Numbered from the stretch's first letter, positions 51,124-59,563 are shown. The stretch: DNA of 64,000 nt from Kutzneria sp. CA-103260 (GCF_018263855.1 NZ_CP073318.1:10540001-10604000); one strand, 5' to 3'. The notes: generated by a model not told the origin, from the letters alone. A program made the numbers and translations.

Positions 51124-52134
51124 GTGACCGCCGTGGACACCGACATCATCGCCGTCGCCCGTGAGCAGGTGCTGGAGCGCGGTGAAGGGCTGTCCCAGGA
51201 GCAGATCCTCGAGGTGCTCCGCCTCGGCGACGACCGGCTGGAGGAGCTGCTGGGGCTGGCCCACGAGGTGCGGATGCGCTGGTGCGGGCCGGACGTCGAG
51301 GTCGAGGGCATCATCAGCCTGAAGACCGGCGGCTGCCCCGAGGACTGCCACTTCTGCTCCCAGTCCGGCCGCTTCCCGTCACCGGTCCGCTCGGCCTGGC
51401 TGGACATTCCGGGGCTGGTGCGCTCGGCCCGGGAGACGCGGGAGACCGGCGCCACCGAGTTCTGCATCGTGGCCGCCGTGCGCGGCCCGGACGCCCGGCT
51501 GATGTCGCAGGTCCGCGAGGGCATCAAGGCCATTCGCGCGGACGGCAACGACATCCAGATCGCCTGCTCGCTGGGCATGCTCACGCAGGAGCAGGTCGAC
51601 GAGCTGGTGGCGATGGGCGTGCACCGCTACAACCACAACCTGGAGACCGCCCGCTCGCACTTCCCGAACGTGGTCACCACGCACACGTGGGAGGAGCGCT
51701 GGGAGACCCTGCGCATGATCCGCGAGGCCGGCATGGAGGTCTGCTGCGGCGGCATCATCGGCATGGGCGAGTCGGTCGAGCAGCGGGCCGAGTTCGCCGC
51801 GCAGCTGGCCGAGCTGGGCCCGGACGAGTGCACGATGAACTTCCTGATCCCGCAGCCGGGCACCCCGTACGAGCAGTACGAGGTGGTCGAGGGCCGCGAC
51901 GCGCTGCGCACCGTGGCCGCGTTCCGGCTGGCCATGCCGCGGCCGCTGCTGCGCTTCTCCGGCGGCCGTGAGCTGACCTTCGGCGACCTCGGCACCAAGC
52001 AGGGCATGCTGGGCGGCATCAACGCGATCATCGTCGGCAACTACCTGACCAACCTGGGCCGGCCCGCCGCCCAGGACCTGGAGATGCTGGACGAGCTGAA
52101 GATGCCGGTCAAGGCGTTGAACCAGACGCTGTAG
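51124..52134 (+). CDS. bioB: Biotin synthase BioB
   Basis: Radical-SAM enzyme that inserts sulfur into dethiobiotin. The CxxxCxxC motif reads CPEDCHFC; YNHNLETARSHF, GMGESVEQR and FSGGRE are BioB motifs. It has 336 residues. GGAGGAG lies 8 nt before the GTG at 51124. An auxiliary cluster is replenished from its surroundings; bsaP directly downstream encodes the helper needed in actinobacteria. Confidence 0.96.
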   Translation: MTAVDTDIIAVAREQVLERGEGLSQEQILEVLRLGDDRLEELLGLAHEVRMRWCGPDVEVEGIISLKTGGCPEDCHFCSQSGRFPSPVRSAWLDIPGLVRSARETRETGATEFCIVAAVRGPDARLMSQVREGIKAIRADGNDIQIACSLGMLTQEQVDELVAMGVHRYNHNLETARSHFPNVVTTHTWEERWETLRMIREAGMEVCCGGIIGMGESVEQRAEFAAQLAELGPDECTMNFLIPQPGTPYEQYEVVEGRDALRTVAAFRLAMPRPLLRFSGGRELTFGDLGTKQGMLGGINAIIVGNYLTNLGRPAAQDLEMLDELKMPVKALNQTL

Positions 52135-52143
52135 AAGGTGGAC

Positions 52144-52350
52144 GTGAACGCCGAATTCTGCGCCCGCTGCGGCAAGGCCGCCGCCGAGGGCGACCACGGG
52201 CACTGCGCTGTCATGCTGGCCTCGATCGACCCGCCGCGGTTCTGCGCGGACTGCGGCCGGCGCATGGTGGTCCAGGTGACGCCAGCCGGATGGGTGGCCC
52301 GGTGCAGCCGACACGGCGAGCGAACGTCGACGTCACCGTCGGTCGACTAG
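52144..52350 (+). CDS. bsaP: Biotin synthase auxiliary protein BsaP
   Basis: Small Cys-rich protein of 68 residues with FCARCGK, FCADCGRR and a terminal ARCSRHGE. Position directly after bioB and the paired CxxC motifs identify it as BsaP, described in mycobacteria as required for BioB activity, probably by supporting its iron-sulfur cluster. GTG 52144 has AGAAGG 5 nt upstream; GTG 52138 is an alternative. Confidence 0.85.
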   Translation: MNAEFCARCGKAAAEGDHGHCAVMLASIDPPRFCADCGRRMVVQVTPAGWVARCSRHGERTSTSPSVD

Positions 52351-52360
52351 GGTCACCAGG

Positions 52361-53017
52361 ATGTCGGAGCAAGCGGGCGAGCGGGCCGAGCCGATGCGCA
52401 TCCCGCCGGTGACGGAGAAGGATCCGGAGCCGGCGTCGGCCGCCGACGGGGTTCCCGCCGACGTGCCGTCGGTGGCCGCGATCATGGCCATGCTGCCGGC
52501 GGCCAGACGCCCCCGCGTGGTGGTCAAGCGGGACCTGCTGCCGGCGGTCAGCGTGCTGTCCACGGTGGCCCTGACCGGGCTGCTGGTCGGCTGGCTGTGG
52601 TCGATCCTGGCCCCGGCGCAGCGGGTGATCATGGTCGACGGCCAGCAGATCCCGTTGCTGGACGAGAGCTACCACCGGTTCGACGACCTGATCCTCTTCG
52701 TGCTGCTCGGCCTGGGCATGGGCCTGGTCGTCGGCGGTGTGGTCTGGCTGCTGCGGGAACGCCGCGGCCCGGTGATCATGATCGCCGCCGTGCTCGGCTC
52801 CGCGCTGGGCGCGTGGCTGGCGATGAAGGTCGGCGTGTCCTGGGCCGGCGGCCACTACGCGCTGCCCGGCACGCCCGCCAACCACACCGTCTTCGACCAG
52901 GCCCCGGTGCTGGAGTCCAGCTGGGTCATCCTGGCCCAGCCGCTGGCCACTGCCCTGGCCTACGGCACGATGACCGCCTGGAACGGCATGGACGACCTGG
53001 GCCGCCGCCTGGGCTGA
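52361..53017 (+). CDS. DUF2567-type membrane protein of the biotin locus
   Basis: A 218-residue protein with a soluble N-terminus (about 55 residues), membrane segments near 63-85, 108-130 and 138-155, and a fourth near 185-200. It matches the gene that follows bsaP in the mycobacterial biotin locus (Rv1591-like, DUF2567) in place and topology. Function unknown; a role in biotin precursor handling is only suggested by synteny. ATG 52361 follows TAGGGT (52348-52353) by 7 nt. Confidence 0.8.
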   Translation: MSEQAGERAEPMRIPPVTEKDPEPASAADGVPADVPSVAAIMAMLPAARRPRVVVKRDLLPAVSVLSTVALTGLLVGWLWSILAPAQRVIMVDGQQIPLLDESYHRFDDLILFVLLGLGMGLVVGGVVWLLRERRGPVIMIAAVLGSALGAWLAMKVGVSWAGGHYALPGTPANHTVFDQAPVLESSWVILAQPLATALAYGTMTAWNGMDDLGRRLG

Positions 53018-53021
53018 ACGC

Positions 53022-54060
53022 TCAGCCGAAAACCTCTGCGGGCTCGGGGAAGAGCCTGGTCAGGATCGGGTAGGCGACGGCCGCGGTGCACAGGGTGCAG
53101 ACCAGGCTGACGTCGACGCCGCCGGCGATGTCGTGCAGCGGGCCGACGATGACCGGCGTGTTCGCCGTCAGCAGGCCGAGCGCGGTGGCGGGGATCCAGG
53201 CCGCCATCGCCCGCCAGTTCACCCCGCGGCGGTACCAGTAGCGGCCGCCTTGCCGGCCCTGGTTGAAGACTTGCAGGTCCTCGACGTCGTAGTGGCCGCG
53301 CCGTTGCACGAAGCCGATCATCATGATCACCATCCACGGCGAGGTGCACAGCACGATCAGGGTGGCGAAGGCGTTGATGCTGGACACCATGTCCAGCACG
53401 AAGTTGCCGACGAAGATGAAGGCCACCGAGAGCGTGCCGATCAGGATCGTGGCCTGCACCCGGGTGAGCCGCACGAAGATGGAGCTGAAGTCGAGCCCGG
53501 TGCCGTACAGCGAGGTGGTGCCGGTGGACAGGCCGCCGATGAGCGCCACCAGGATCAGCGGAATCGCGTACCAGAGCGGGGAAGTCGCGGTCAGGCCGTT
53601 GATGTAGTCACCGGCGTCGGGCACGAGGGTGGCGGTGGCGATGCCGAACGTGAACGGCAGCAGGGTGGCCAGCTGGGCCAGGAACGGCGCGGCGAGCAGG
53701 GATCGGCGGCTGTGGGTGCTGGGGATGTAGCGGGACCAGTCGCCGAGGAATGCGCCGAAGGAGATGGGGTTGGCCATCACGGTCAGCGCGGCCAGGATCC
53801 AGGTGGGCCAGAACGAGCCGAGGGCGTAGTGGCCGGTGCCGGCGTAGCTGGGGTCGAAGGAGCCGGCGAAGGCGACGATGCCCAGCAACATGATCGCGCT
53901 ACCCAGGACAACGGCGATCTTGTTGATCAGCAGCATGAACTGGTAGCCGTAGATGCACACCACGAGCACCGCGATGGCGATGGCCCCGTAGGCCAGCGCC
54001 CGCAGCAGAGTTCCGCCGTTCACAGCGAACAGTCGTTGTGCGGCACCGGCGATGGCGTCG
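53022..54060 (-). pseudogene. NCS1 cytosine/purine permease, 5'-truncated
   Basis: The last roughly 340 residues of a purine-cytosine permease are intact (LALTVMANPISFGAFLGDWS, SLYGTGLDFSSIFVRLTR, FVLDMVSSINAF and a C-terminal YPILTRLFPEPAEVFG). The first 130-160 residues, holding about three membrane segments and the substrate signature, are missing. Upstream in frame is only Arg/Pro-rich sequence read from the structured repeat that begins at about 54066. The break therefore coincides with the repeat edge. It overlaps nothing and ends 5 bp from the DUF2567 gene stop. Confidence 0.75.
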
Positions 54061-54067
54061 CTGTGTT

Positions 54068-54227
54068 GTTGGCGCCGCCTTCGGCGTCGCGGCTCGGCCG
54101 CTCGTGACCGCTGCCTTCCCTGGCCGGATTTAACCCGCCGCATCGGCTTGGGTGGTGGGTTGCGTTGGGTGGCGGCGGGTGAAATCCGGCGACGGTCCAG
54201 GCAGCGGCGCGGCCGAGCACTCTCCTG
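54068..54227 (-). repeat. Structured hairpin repeat, copy B (minus orientation)
   Basis: Same layout as copy A. The outer stem is CTCGGCCGC (54093-54101) with GCGGCCGAG (54209-54217). The middle stem is CCGCTGCCT (54108-54116) with AGGCAGCGG (54199-54207). The inner stem is CCGGATTT and CCGCCGC (54124-54141) with GCGGCGG and AAATCCGG (54172-54189). Compared with A, one pair in the outer stem and one in the middle stem are swapped on both strands. The capped hairpin (about 54072-54089) abuts the truncated permease. Confidence 0.85.
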
Positions 54228-54235
54228 TGCTGCCG

Positions 54236-54266
54236 GCAGGCAGCGGCGCGGGCGAGCACTTCCCGG
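54236..54266 (-). repeat. Partial duplicate of the copy B edge
   Basis: CAGGCAGCGGCGCGG followed by GCGAGCACTTCCC repeats the right edge of copy B (54198-54227) with a few changes. It is a tandem partial copy of the element terminus. Confidence 0.7.
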
Positions 54267-54309
54267 AGTGCCGTCGGGTGGCCGCCTGGCCTTGTCAACC
54301 CTTGCGTTT

Positions 54310-54353
54310 GGAACGGACCGTTCCTCCACCGGGAGTGGAGGAACGGTCCGTTC
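54310..54353 (-). terminator. Hairpin made of two GAACGGWCCGTTC palindromes
   Basis: An 18-bp perfect stem with a 6-nt loop (CGGGAG), 13 bp after the LON-domain gene stop: a probable terminator. Each arm is itself a palindrome, GGAACGGACCGTTCC (54310-54324) and GAACGGTCCGTTC (54341-54353), the shape of TetR-type operators. Confidence 0.65.
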
Positions 54354-54365
54354 ATAACGTCAGGG

Positions 54366-55046
54366 TCAGTTCGTGCTGGGCTTGATGCTGAACTCCGACA
54401 GCGCCGCCGGGATGGCCCGCAGCTCACGCAGGATGCCGGTCTCGCGGTTGAGCACCCGGCGCACCATCCGCAGGCGTCGCAGCGGGTTGCGCTCCTCCAG
54501 CAGGCCCTGGCGGTCCTCGATGGTGAGCAGGCAGTCGGCGGCCAGCAGGTGCGCCAGCGTGCCGGTGTCCGCGCCGATCTCCGGCTCGTTCCAGTCCTCA
54601 CGGTGCCAGGCGGCGTTGCAGTAGCGGCGATGCGCGGCCCGCGCCGACTCGGTCAGCTGCGGCGCGGCGGAGACGCTGGCCGGCGCGACTTCCGCGTCGG
54701 GCAGCCATTCCACGCTGCCCAGCAGGTACGGCGCGCTGCCGGAATCCAGGTCCAGCAGGCGAAACCGGCGCTCGCCGCGGGTGACGATGTCGAACCGGCC
54801 GTCGGGCAGCCGGTTGACCTGGCGCAGCGTCGCCGAGCAGCCGACCTCGTGCAATTGGGAAAGCTCGTCCACGTCGGTGAACCAGCCCTGTCTGATCGCC
54901 ACCACGCCGAAGCTGCGCCCGGTCACCGCGCCGGTCACCAGGTCGACGGTGAGCTGCCGGTAGCGCGGTTCGAAGATGTGCAACGGCAGGGACGCCCCGG
55001 GCAGCAGCACGGTGCCCAGCGGGAAGATCGGGAGCGTCTCGGCCAC
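54366..55046 (-). CDS. LON substrate-binding-domain protein
   Basis: A 226-residue stand-alone LON N-terminal domain protein, beginning MAETLPIFPLGTVLLPGASL and continuing LPLHIFEPRYRQL, with no ATPase or protease part. Family function is unclear; a peptide-binding or adaptor role is guessed from the Lon N-domain. GTG 55046 was chosen because TACGGT lies 7 nt upstream; the box overlaps the stop of the Nudix gene. Confidence 0.86.
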   Translation of the reverse strand: MAETLPIFPLGTVLLPGASLPLHIFEPRYRQLTVDLVTGAVTGRSFGVVAIRQGWFTDVDELSQLHEVGCSATLRQVNRLPDGRFDIVTRGERRFRLLDLDSGSAPYLLGSVEWLPDAEVAPASVSAAPQLTESARAAHRRYCNAAWHREDWNEPEIGADTGTLAHLLAADCLLTIEDRQGLLEERNPLRRLRMVRRVLNRETGILRELRAIPAALSEFSIKPSTN

Positions 55047-55051
55047 GCCGT

Positions 55052-55768
55052 CTACCGTACGTCGGAGCCGGACCCCTTGCTGGGTGGTCGCAGCACGGCG
55101 AATGGATCGGTCACGAGCATGCCGTGCCCGGTGAACCGGAACAGCGCAGCTGGGCGGCCTCCGGACGGCCCCGGCGGCGAGGTGTGACCAGTCGCCTCCA
55201 GCAGGCCCCGCCGGGACAGCACGCGCTGCAGGTTGGTCGCGGCGACGCGGTAGCCCAGCGCCGCCGAGTACAGCTCGCGCAGCGCGGAGATGGTGAACTC
55301 CGGCGGCGCCAGCCCGAAGCCGAGATTGGTGTACGACAGCTTGGCCCGCAGCCGGCTCTGCGCCCGCCGCACGATGGCGTCGTGGTCGAAGGCGGTGTCG
55401 GGCAGGTCGTCCACCGGGTGCCACGCGGTGTCCTCGGGCACCTCGGGGTCGACGTCGCAGGGGATCAGCCCGAGGAAGGCGCTGGCCACGATCCGGCCGC
55501 CCGGCACCCGGTCCGGCGCGCTGAACACGGCCAGCTGCTCGACATGTGCCAGTTTCCTGACGTCCACCTTCTCGGCGAGCTGCCGGCGGATCGACGCCTC
55601 CACGTCCTCGTCGTCGCGCAGCCGCCCACCGGGCAGTGACCAGCGGTGGGCGTGCGGTTCCTGAGCGCGCCGCCAGAGCAGGACCTGGAGTGATTCCCGC
55701 CTCACCTGGAGCACTGCTGCCAGTACTTCATTGCCTGTTAACCCCGGTTGGCTGATAGGATCTGGCAC
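55052..55768 (-). CDS. NrtR-like Nudix transcriptional regulator of NAD synthesis
   Basis: A 238-residue protein with an N-terminal Nudix domain and a C-terminal winged helix (about 150-225, LRELYSAALGYRVAATNLQR then VLSRRGLLEATG). The Nudix box (G48-x5-E54-x7-R62-Q-L-A-E66-K67) has Gln and Lys in place of two catalytic/metal Glu residues, so hydrolysis is doubtful, as in NrtR regulators that sense ADP-ribose. It is divergent from nadABC with a shared dyad between them. GTG 55768 is 7 nt from a TACAAT box. Confidence 0.85.
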   Translation of the reverse strand: MPDPISQPGLTGNEVLAAVLQVRRESLQVLLWRRAQEPHAHRWSLPGGRLRDDEDVEASIRRQLAEKVDVRKLAHVEQLAVFSAPDRVPGGRIVASAFLGLIPCDVDPEVPEDTAWHPVDDLPDTAFDHDAIVRRAQSRLRAKLSYTNLGFGLAPPEFTISALRELYSAALGYRVAATNLQRVLSRRGLLEATGHTSPPGPSGGRPAALFRFTGHGMLVTDPFAVLRPPSKGSGSDVR

Positions 55769-55791
55769 GTTTTCGATTGTAAGGCGAAAAC
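55769..55791. promoter_or_regulatory. Candidate NrtR-type operator between nudR and nadA
   Basis: GTTTTCG-N9-CGAAAAC is a perfect inverted repeat. The spacer ATTGTAAGG carries, on the minus strand, TACAAT (55781-55776), with TTGCGG 17 bp further upstream: a promoter for a leaderless regulator mRNA starting at 55768. On the plus strand, TAGGAT (55756-55761) lies just before the dyad. One bound dimer could therefore block both directions. Confidence 0.72.
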
Positions 55792-55818
55792 CGGGGGACC
55801 GCAAACGGAGGAGGAACC

Positions 55819-56835
55819 ATGGCCGCTACCGCGCAGTTGGAGCGGACCGAGGACGGCTGGACCGGGGTCCGGCCGGACGCCGCCTGGCGGGAGGAGGTCC
55901 GGCGGCTGGCCGACCAGCACGACGCCGTCCTGCTCGCGCACAACTACCAGTTGCCCGAGATCCAGGACATCGCCGACCACACCGGCGACTCGCTGGCCCT
56001 GAGCCGCATCGCGGCCAGCAGCAGCGCGTCCACGATCGTCTTCTGCGGCGTGCACTTCATGGCCGAGACGGCGAAGATCCTCAGCCCGGACAAGCGGGTG
56101 CTCATCCCGGACGCCCGGGCCGGCTGCTCGCTGGCCGACTCCATCACCGGCGCGCAGCTGCGGGAGTGGAAGGCCGAGCACCCGGGGGCGGTGGTCGTCT
56201 CCTACGTGAACACGACCGCCGAGGTGAAGGCCGAGACCGACATCTGCTGCACGTCCTCGAACGCGGTGGACGTGGTCGCCTCCATCCCGGCTGACCGCGA
56301 GGTGCTGTTCTGCCCGGACCAGTTCCTCGGCGCGCACGTGCGCCGCGTGACCGGCCGGGACAACCTGCACATCTGGGCCGGCGAGTGCCATGTGCACGCC
56401 GGCATCAACGGCCCCGAGCTGGCCGACCGGGCGGCTGCCAACCCGGAGGCGGACCTGTTCATCCACCCCGAGTGCGGCTGCGCCACCTCGGCGCTGTACC
56501 TGGCCGGCGAGGGCGCGGTGCCGGCGGACAAGGTGAAGATCCTGTCCACCGGCGACATGCTGACCGCGGCCCGCGCCACCAACGCCCGCAGCGTGCTGGT
56601 GGCCACCGAGGTGGGCATGCTGCACCAGCTGCGCAAGGCCGCGCCGGAGATCGACTTCCAGGCGGTCAACGACCGGGCGTCCTGCCGGTACATGAAGATG
56701 ATCACGCCCGCGGCGCTGCTGCGCTGCCTGCGCGACCAGGCCGACGAGGTGTTCGTGGACGCCGACACGGCCTCGCGGGCCCGGGCCTCGGTGCAGCGGA
56801 TGATCGAGATCGGCCAGCCCGGCGGTGCGGAGTGA
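55819..56835 (+). CDS. nadA: Quinolinate synthase NadA
   Basis: Iron-sulfur enzyme that condenses iminoaspartate with dihydroxyacetone phosphate to quinolinate. AHNYQLPEIQDIADHTGDSL, FCGVHFMAETAKIL (first cluster Cys), CTSSNAVDVV (second region) and HPECGCATSALYL (third) are visible; 338 residues. GGAGGAGG precedes the ATG. First gene of nadABC, coupled to nadB by a 4-bp overlap. Confidence 0.96.
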   Translation: MAATAQLERTEDGWTGVRPDAAWREEVRRLADQHDAVLLAHNYQLPEIQDIADHTGDSLALSRIAASSSASTIVFCGVHFMAETAKILSPDKRVLIPDARAGCSLADSITGAQLREWKAEHPGAVVVSYVNTTAEVKAETDICCTSSNAVDVVASIPADREVLFCPDQFLGAHVRRVTGRDNLHIWAGECHVHAGINGPELADRAAANPEADLFIHPECGCATSALYLAGEGAVPADKVKILSTGDMLTAARATNARSVLVATEVGMLHQLRKAAPEIDFQAVNDRASCRYMKMITPAALLRCLRDQADEVFVDADTASRARASVQRMIEIGQPGGAE

Positions 56836-58448
56836 GGCCCCGCTGGGAGGCCGACGCCGACCTCGTGGTCGTCGGCTCGGGCGTGGCCGGCCTGACCGCC
56901 GCGCTGGACGCGCACGCCCTCGGCCTGCGGGTCCTGGTCGTCACCAAGGCGGCGCTGGGGGACGGGAACACCCGTTGGGCCCAGGGCGGGGTGGCCGTGG
57001 TGCTGCCCGGTGAGCACGAGGAGGGCGACACCGTCGACCGGCACGTCGCCGACACTCTGACCGCCGGCGCGGGCCTGTGCGACTCGTCGGCGGTCGCGGC
57101 GATCATCGCCGACGGTCCGGCGGCGGTGGAGCGCTTGCGCCGGTGGGGCGCGGTGTTCGACCAGGGGGAGGACGGCAAGCTGGCGCGTACCCGGGAAGGC
57201 GGGCACACGGCGTTCCGTGTTGTGCACGCCGGCGGCGACGCGACCGGGGCCGAGGTCGAGCGTGCCCTGCTGGCGCAAGCCCGTGACGGCCGGATCGCCA
57301 TGTTGGACAACCACGTTGCCGTGGAGGCGCTGCGTACGCCGTCGGGTGCGGTGGCCGGATTGCTTGTGCTGGACGGAGATGGCGTGCCGGGCGTGCTGCG
57401 TGCGCCGGCCGTGCTGCTGGCCACCGGGGGCGTCGGGCAGATGTACCAGGTGACCTCGAACCCCGAGGTCGCCACCGCCGACGGCCTCGCGTTGGCCCTG
57501 CGCGCCGGCGCCACCGTGGCCGACCTGGAGTTCGTGCAGTTCCACCCGACCGTGCTGTACACGGGTTCCGGCGCCCGTGGGCGATGCCCGCTGGTGACTG
57601 AGGCCGTGCGCGGCGAGGGCGCGGTTCTGGTCGACGCCAACGGTTCCCGCGTGATGGTCGGCGTGCATCCGTTGGCCGACCTGGCTCCTCGCGACGTGGT
57701 GTCGGCGGCGATCACCCGCCGGATGAACGAGACCGGCACGGATCACGTGTTCCTGGACGCAACGCATCTGGCGGGAGCGGCCTTCCGCAAGCGATTCCCG
57801 ACCGTCTTCGCGGCCTGTGCGGCCATCGGCGTCGACCCGGCCGTGGACCCGATTCCCGTTGCCCCGGCGGCTCATTTCTCGTGCGGCGGCGTGGTCGCGA
57901 CCGTTGACGGGCGGACGGCCGTGCCCGGCCTGTACGCCGCCGGCGAGGTCGCTCGGTCCGGTCTGCACGGCGCGAACCGGTTGGCCTCCAACAGTCTGCT
58001 GGAAGGCCTGGTCGTCGGCGCCCGGGCCGCCCGCGCGGTTGCCCACGACCGGGCCAGCGGCCTGCTCGGGGACCCGCGCAAGGCGGAGCTGCTGGGCTCG
58101 CTGGCGTCGGCCGTGACCGAGCGGGATGTGTTGCAGCGCACCATGTCCCGGCATGCGGCGATCGGTCGCACCGTGGACGGTCTGGCCGCGGCCGCCGCCG
58201 TGCTGGAGAAGTCGACCGTCGTCCGTCCACTGCGGACGCGGGAGAGCGTCGAGGACGCGGCCCTGACCATGGCCGCCGAGATCCTGCTGACCGTGGCCGC
58301 CGAGCGCACCGAGTCGCGCGGCTGCCACGTCCGCACCGACTATCCGAACCGCAACGACGCCCTGTGGCAGCGGTCCGTCCCGGTGCGGCTGGACGCCGCC
58401 GGGCGGCCCTTCCTGTTCGAGCGTCCCGTTCTTGGGGGTGTGGCGTGA
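56832..58448 (+). CDS. nadB: L-aspartate oxidase NadB
   Basis: FAD enzyme oxidising L-aspartate to iminoaspartate for NadA. The N-terminal dinucleotide loop is DLVVVGSGVAGLTAALDA; RWAQGGVAVVL, EFVQFHPTVLY and GLHGANRLASNSLLEGLV are NadB motifs. It has 538 residues. The GTG overlaps the nadA stop (GTGA) and its own stop overlaps nadC. Confidence 0.95.
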   Translation: MRPRWEADADLVVVGSGVAGLTAALDAHALGLRVLVVTKAALGDGNTRWAQGGVAVVLPGEHEEGDTVDRHVADTLTAGAGLCDSSAVAAIIADGPAAVERLRRWGAVFDQGEDGKLARTREGGHTAFRVVHAGGDATGAEVERALLAQARDGRIAMLDNHVAVEALRTPSGAVAGLLVLDGDGVPGVLRAPAVLLATGGVGQMYQVTSNPEVATADGLALALRAGATVADLEFVQFHPTVLYTGSGARGRCPLVTEAVRGEGAVLVDANGSRVMVGVHPLADLAPRDVVSAAITRRMNETGTDHVFLDATHLAGAAFRKRFPTVFAACAAIGVDPAVDPIPVAPAAHFSCGGVVATVDGRTAVPGLYAAGEVARSGLHGANRLASNSLLEGLVVGARAARAVAHDRASGLLGDPRKAELLGSLASAVTERDVLQRTMSRHAAIGRTVDGLAAAAAVLEKSTVVRPLRTRESVEDAALTMAAEILLTVAAERTESRGCHVRTDYPNRNDALWQRSVPVRLDAAGRPFLFERPVLGGVA

Positions 58449-59299
58449 CTATCAGATCCAAAGACATCGATGTTGACGATCTCCGCCGAGTCATCAAGAC
58501 CGCGCTGGAGGAGGACCTTCGCTACGGTCCGGACGCCACCACGCTGGCCACCGTGCCGGCCGACGCCGTGGCCGTCGCCAGCTTCACGCCGCGCAAGCCC
58601 GGTGTGATCGCCGGCGTGCCGGCCGCGCTGGCCGTGCTCGACGAGGTCACCGACTACGAGCTCGTGTCCAAGGTCGAGGACGGTTCACGACTGGACGCCG
58701 GCTCGCCCGCCCTGGTGGTGCGGGGCCCGGTCCGCGGCCTCGTCACCGCCGAGCGGACCGCGCTGAACCTGTTGACCCACCTGTCCGGCATCGCCACCGC
58801 CACCGCCGCCTGGGTCACCGCCATCGAGGGAACCGGTTGCGCGGTAAGGGATTCCCGCAAGACCCTGCCCGGCCTGCGGCTGCTGCAGAAGTACGCCGTG
58901 CGCTGCGGCGGCGGCGTCAACCACCGGCTCGGCCTCGGCGACGCCATCCTCATCAAGGACAACCACGTCCAGGCCGCCGGCTCCGTCACCGCTGCCCTCG
59001 CCGCCGCGCGGGCCTATGCGCCCACGCTGACGTGCGAGGTCGAGGTCGACACCCTGGACCAGCTCGACGAGGCCCTGGCCGCCAGCGCCGAACTGGTGCT
59101 GCTGGACAACTTCACCCCTGAGCAGTGCGCCGAGGCCTTCCGCCGCACCAAGGCCGCCGGCGCCGGCACCCTGCTGGAGGCCTCCGGCGGCCTGACCTTG
59201 GACGTTGCCCGGGCGTACGCGGAGACCTGCGTCGACTATCTGTCGGTCGGCGGCCTCACGCACTCGTCCCCGGCCTTGGACCTGGGTCTCGACATGTAG
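58445..59299 (+). CDS. nadC: Quinolinate phosphoribosyltransferase NadC
   Basis: Converts quinolinate and PRPP to nicotinate mononucleotide, completing the de novo branch encoded by nadABC. RDSRKTLPGLRLLQKYAVRC, GGGVNHRLGLGDAILIKDNH and LLEASGGLTLDVARAYA are the active-site motifs; 284 residues. GTG overlaps the nadB stop. Conserved sequence begins at DVDDLRRVIKTALEEDL. Confidence 0.95.
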   Translation: MTIRSKDIDVDDLRRVIKTALEEDLRYGPDATTLATVPADAVAVASFTPRKPGVIAGVPAALAVLDEVTDYELVSKVEDGSRLDAGSPALVVRGPVRGLVTAERTALNLLTHLSGIATATAAWVTAIEGTGCAVRDSRKTLPGLRLLQKYAVRCGGGVNHRLGLGDAILIKDNHVQAAGSVTAALAAARAYAPTLTCEVEVDTLDQLDEALAASAELVLLDNFTPEQCAEAFRRTKAAGAGTLLEASGGLTLDVARAYAETCVDYLSVGGLTHSSPALDLGLDM

Positions 59300-59426
59300 C
59301 GTCGTCGCACTCGCGGCTGCGGCAGGTCGCGGGCTGGCTGCGCTGGTTCGCCGACGATCCCTGCCCGGAGCGGTGGCCGTCACGGTCCGTGTGAGGCCCC
59401 TCAGGCAGACGTCAGTTGGTCTGACA
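59300..59426. other. Intergenic segment after nadC
   Basis: No supported gene. A small TCAG-TTGGT-CTGA dyad at about 59412-59424 precedes the structured repeat. A short open frame ending at 59394 has plausible codons but no start codon near it. Confidence 0.4.
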
Positions 59427-59543
59427 CGAGGTCGCGCCGGTCTCTGGAGCCGCGGGCCGAGAAAATCGCATCTGTCCAGCGATTTTCTCGGCCAAGGCGA
59501 AGAGACCGGCTTAGAGCGACCTCGTCCCGCGCGGAACGCGCGG
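59427..59543 (+). repeat. Structured hairpin repeat, copy D (plus orientation)
   Basis: The outer stem is CGAGGTCGC (59427-59435) with GCGACCTCG (59516-59524). The middle stem is CCGGTCTCT (59437-59445) with AGAGACCGG (59501-59509). The inner stem is GGCCGAGAAAATCGC (59455-59469) with its 15-bp perfect complement (59479-59493). Then comes the capped hairpin CCGCGCG-GAA-CGCGCGG (59527-59543), identical to that of copy C. The stems have different sequence from A-C but the same order and loop asymmetry. It ends 6 bp before a -10 box for the lipoprotein gene. Confidence 0.82.
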
Positions 59544-59563
59544 CAGAGATACTGTCGGGGGCT

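Noticed and set aside
59300..59394. Short open frame reading WLRWFADDPCPERWPSRSV after nadC
   Set aside because: Plausible amino acids but no start codon within the gap and no ribosome-binding site; could be a gene remnant but unsupported.
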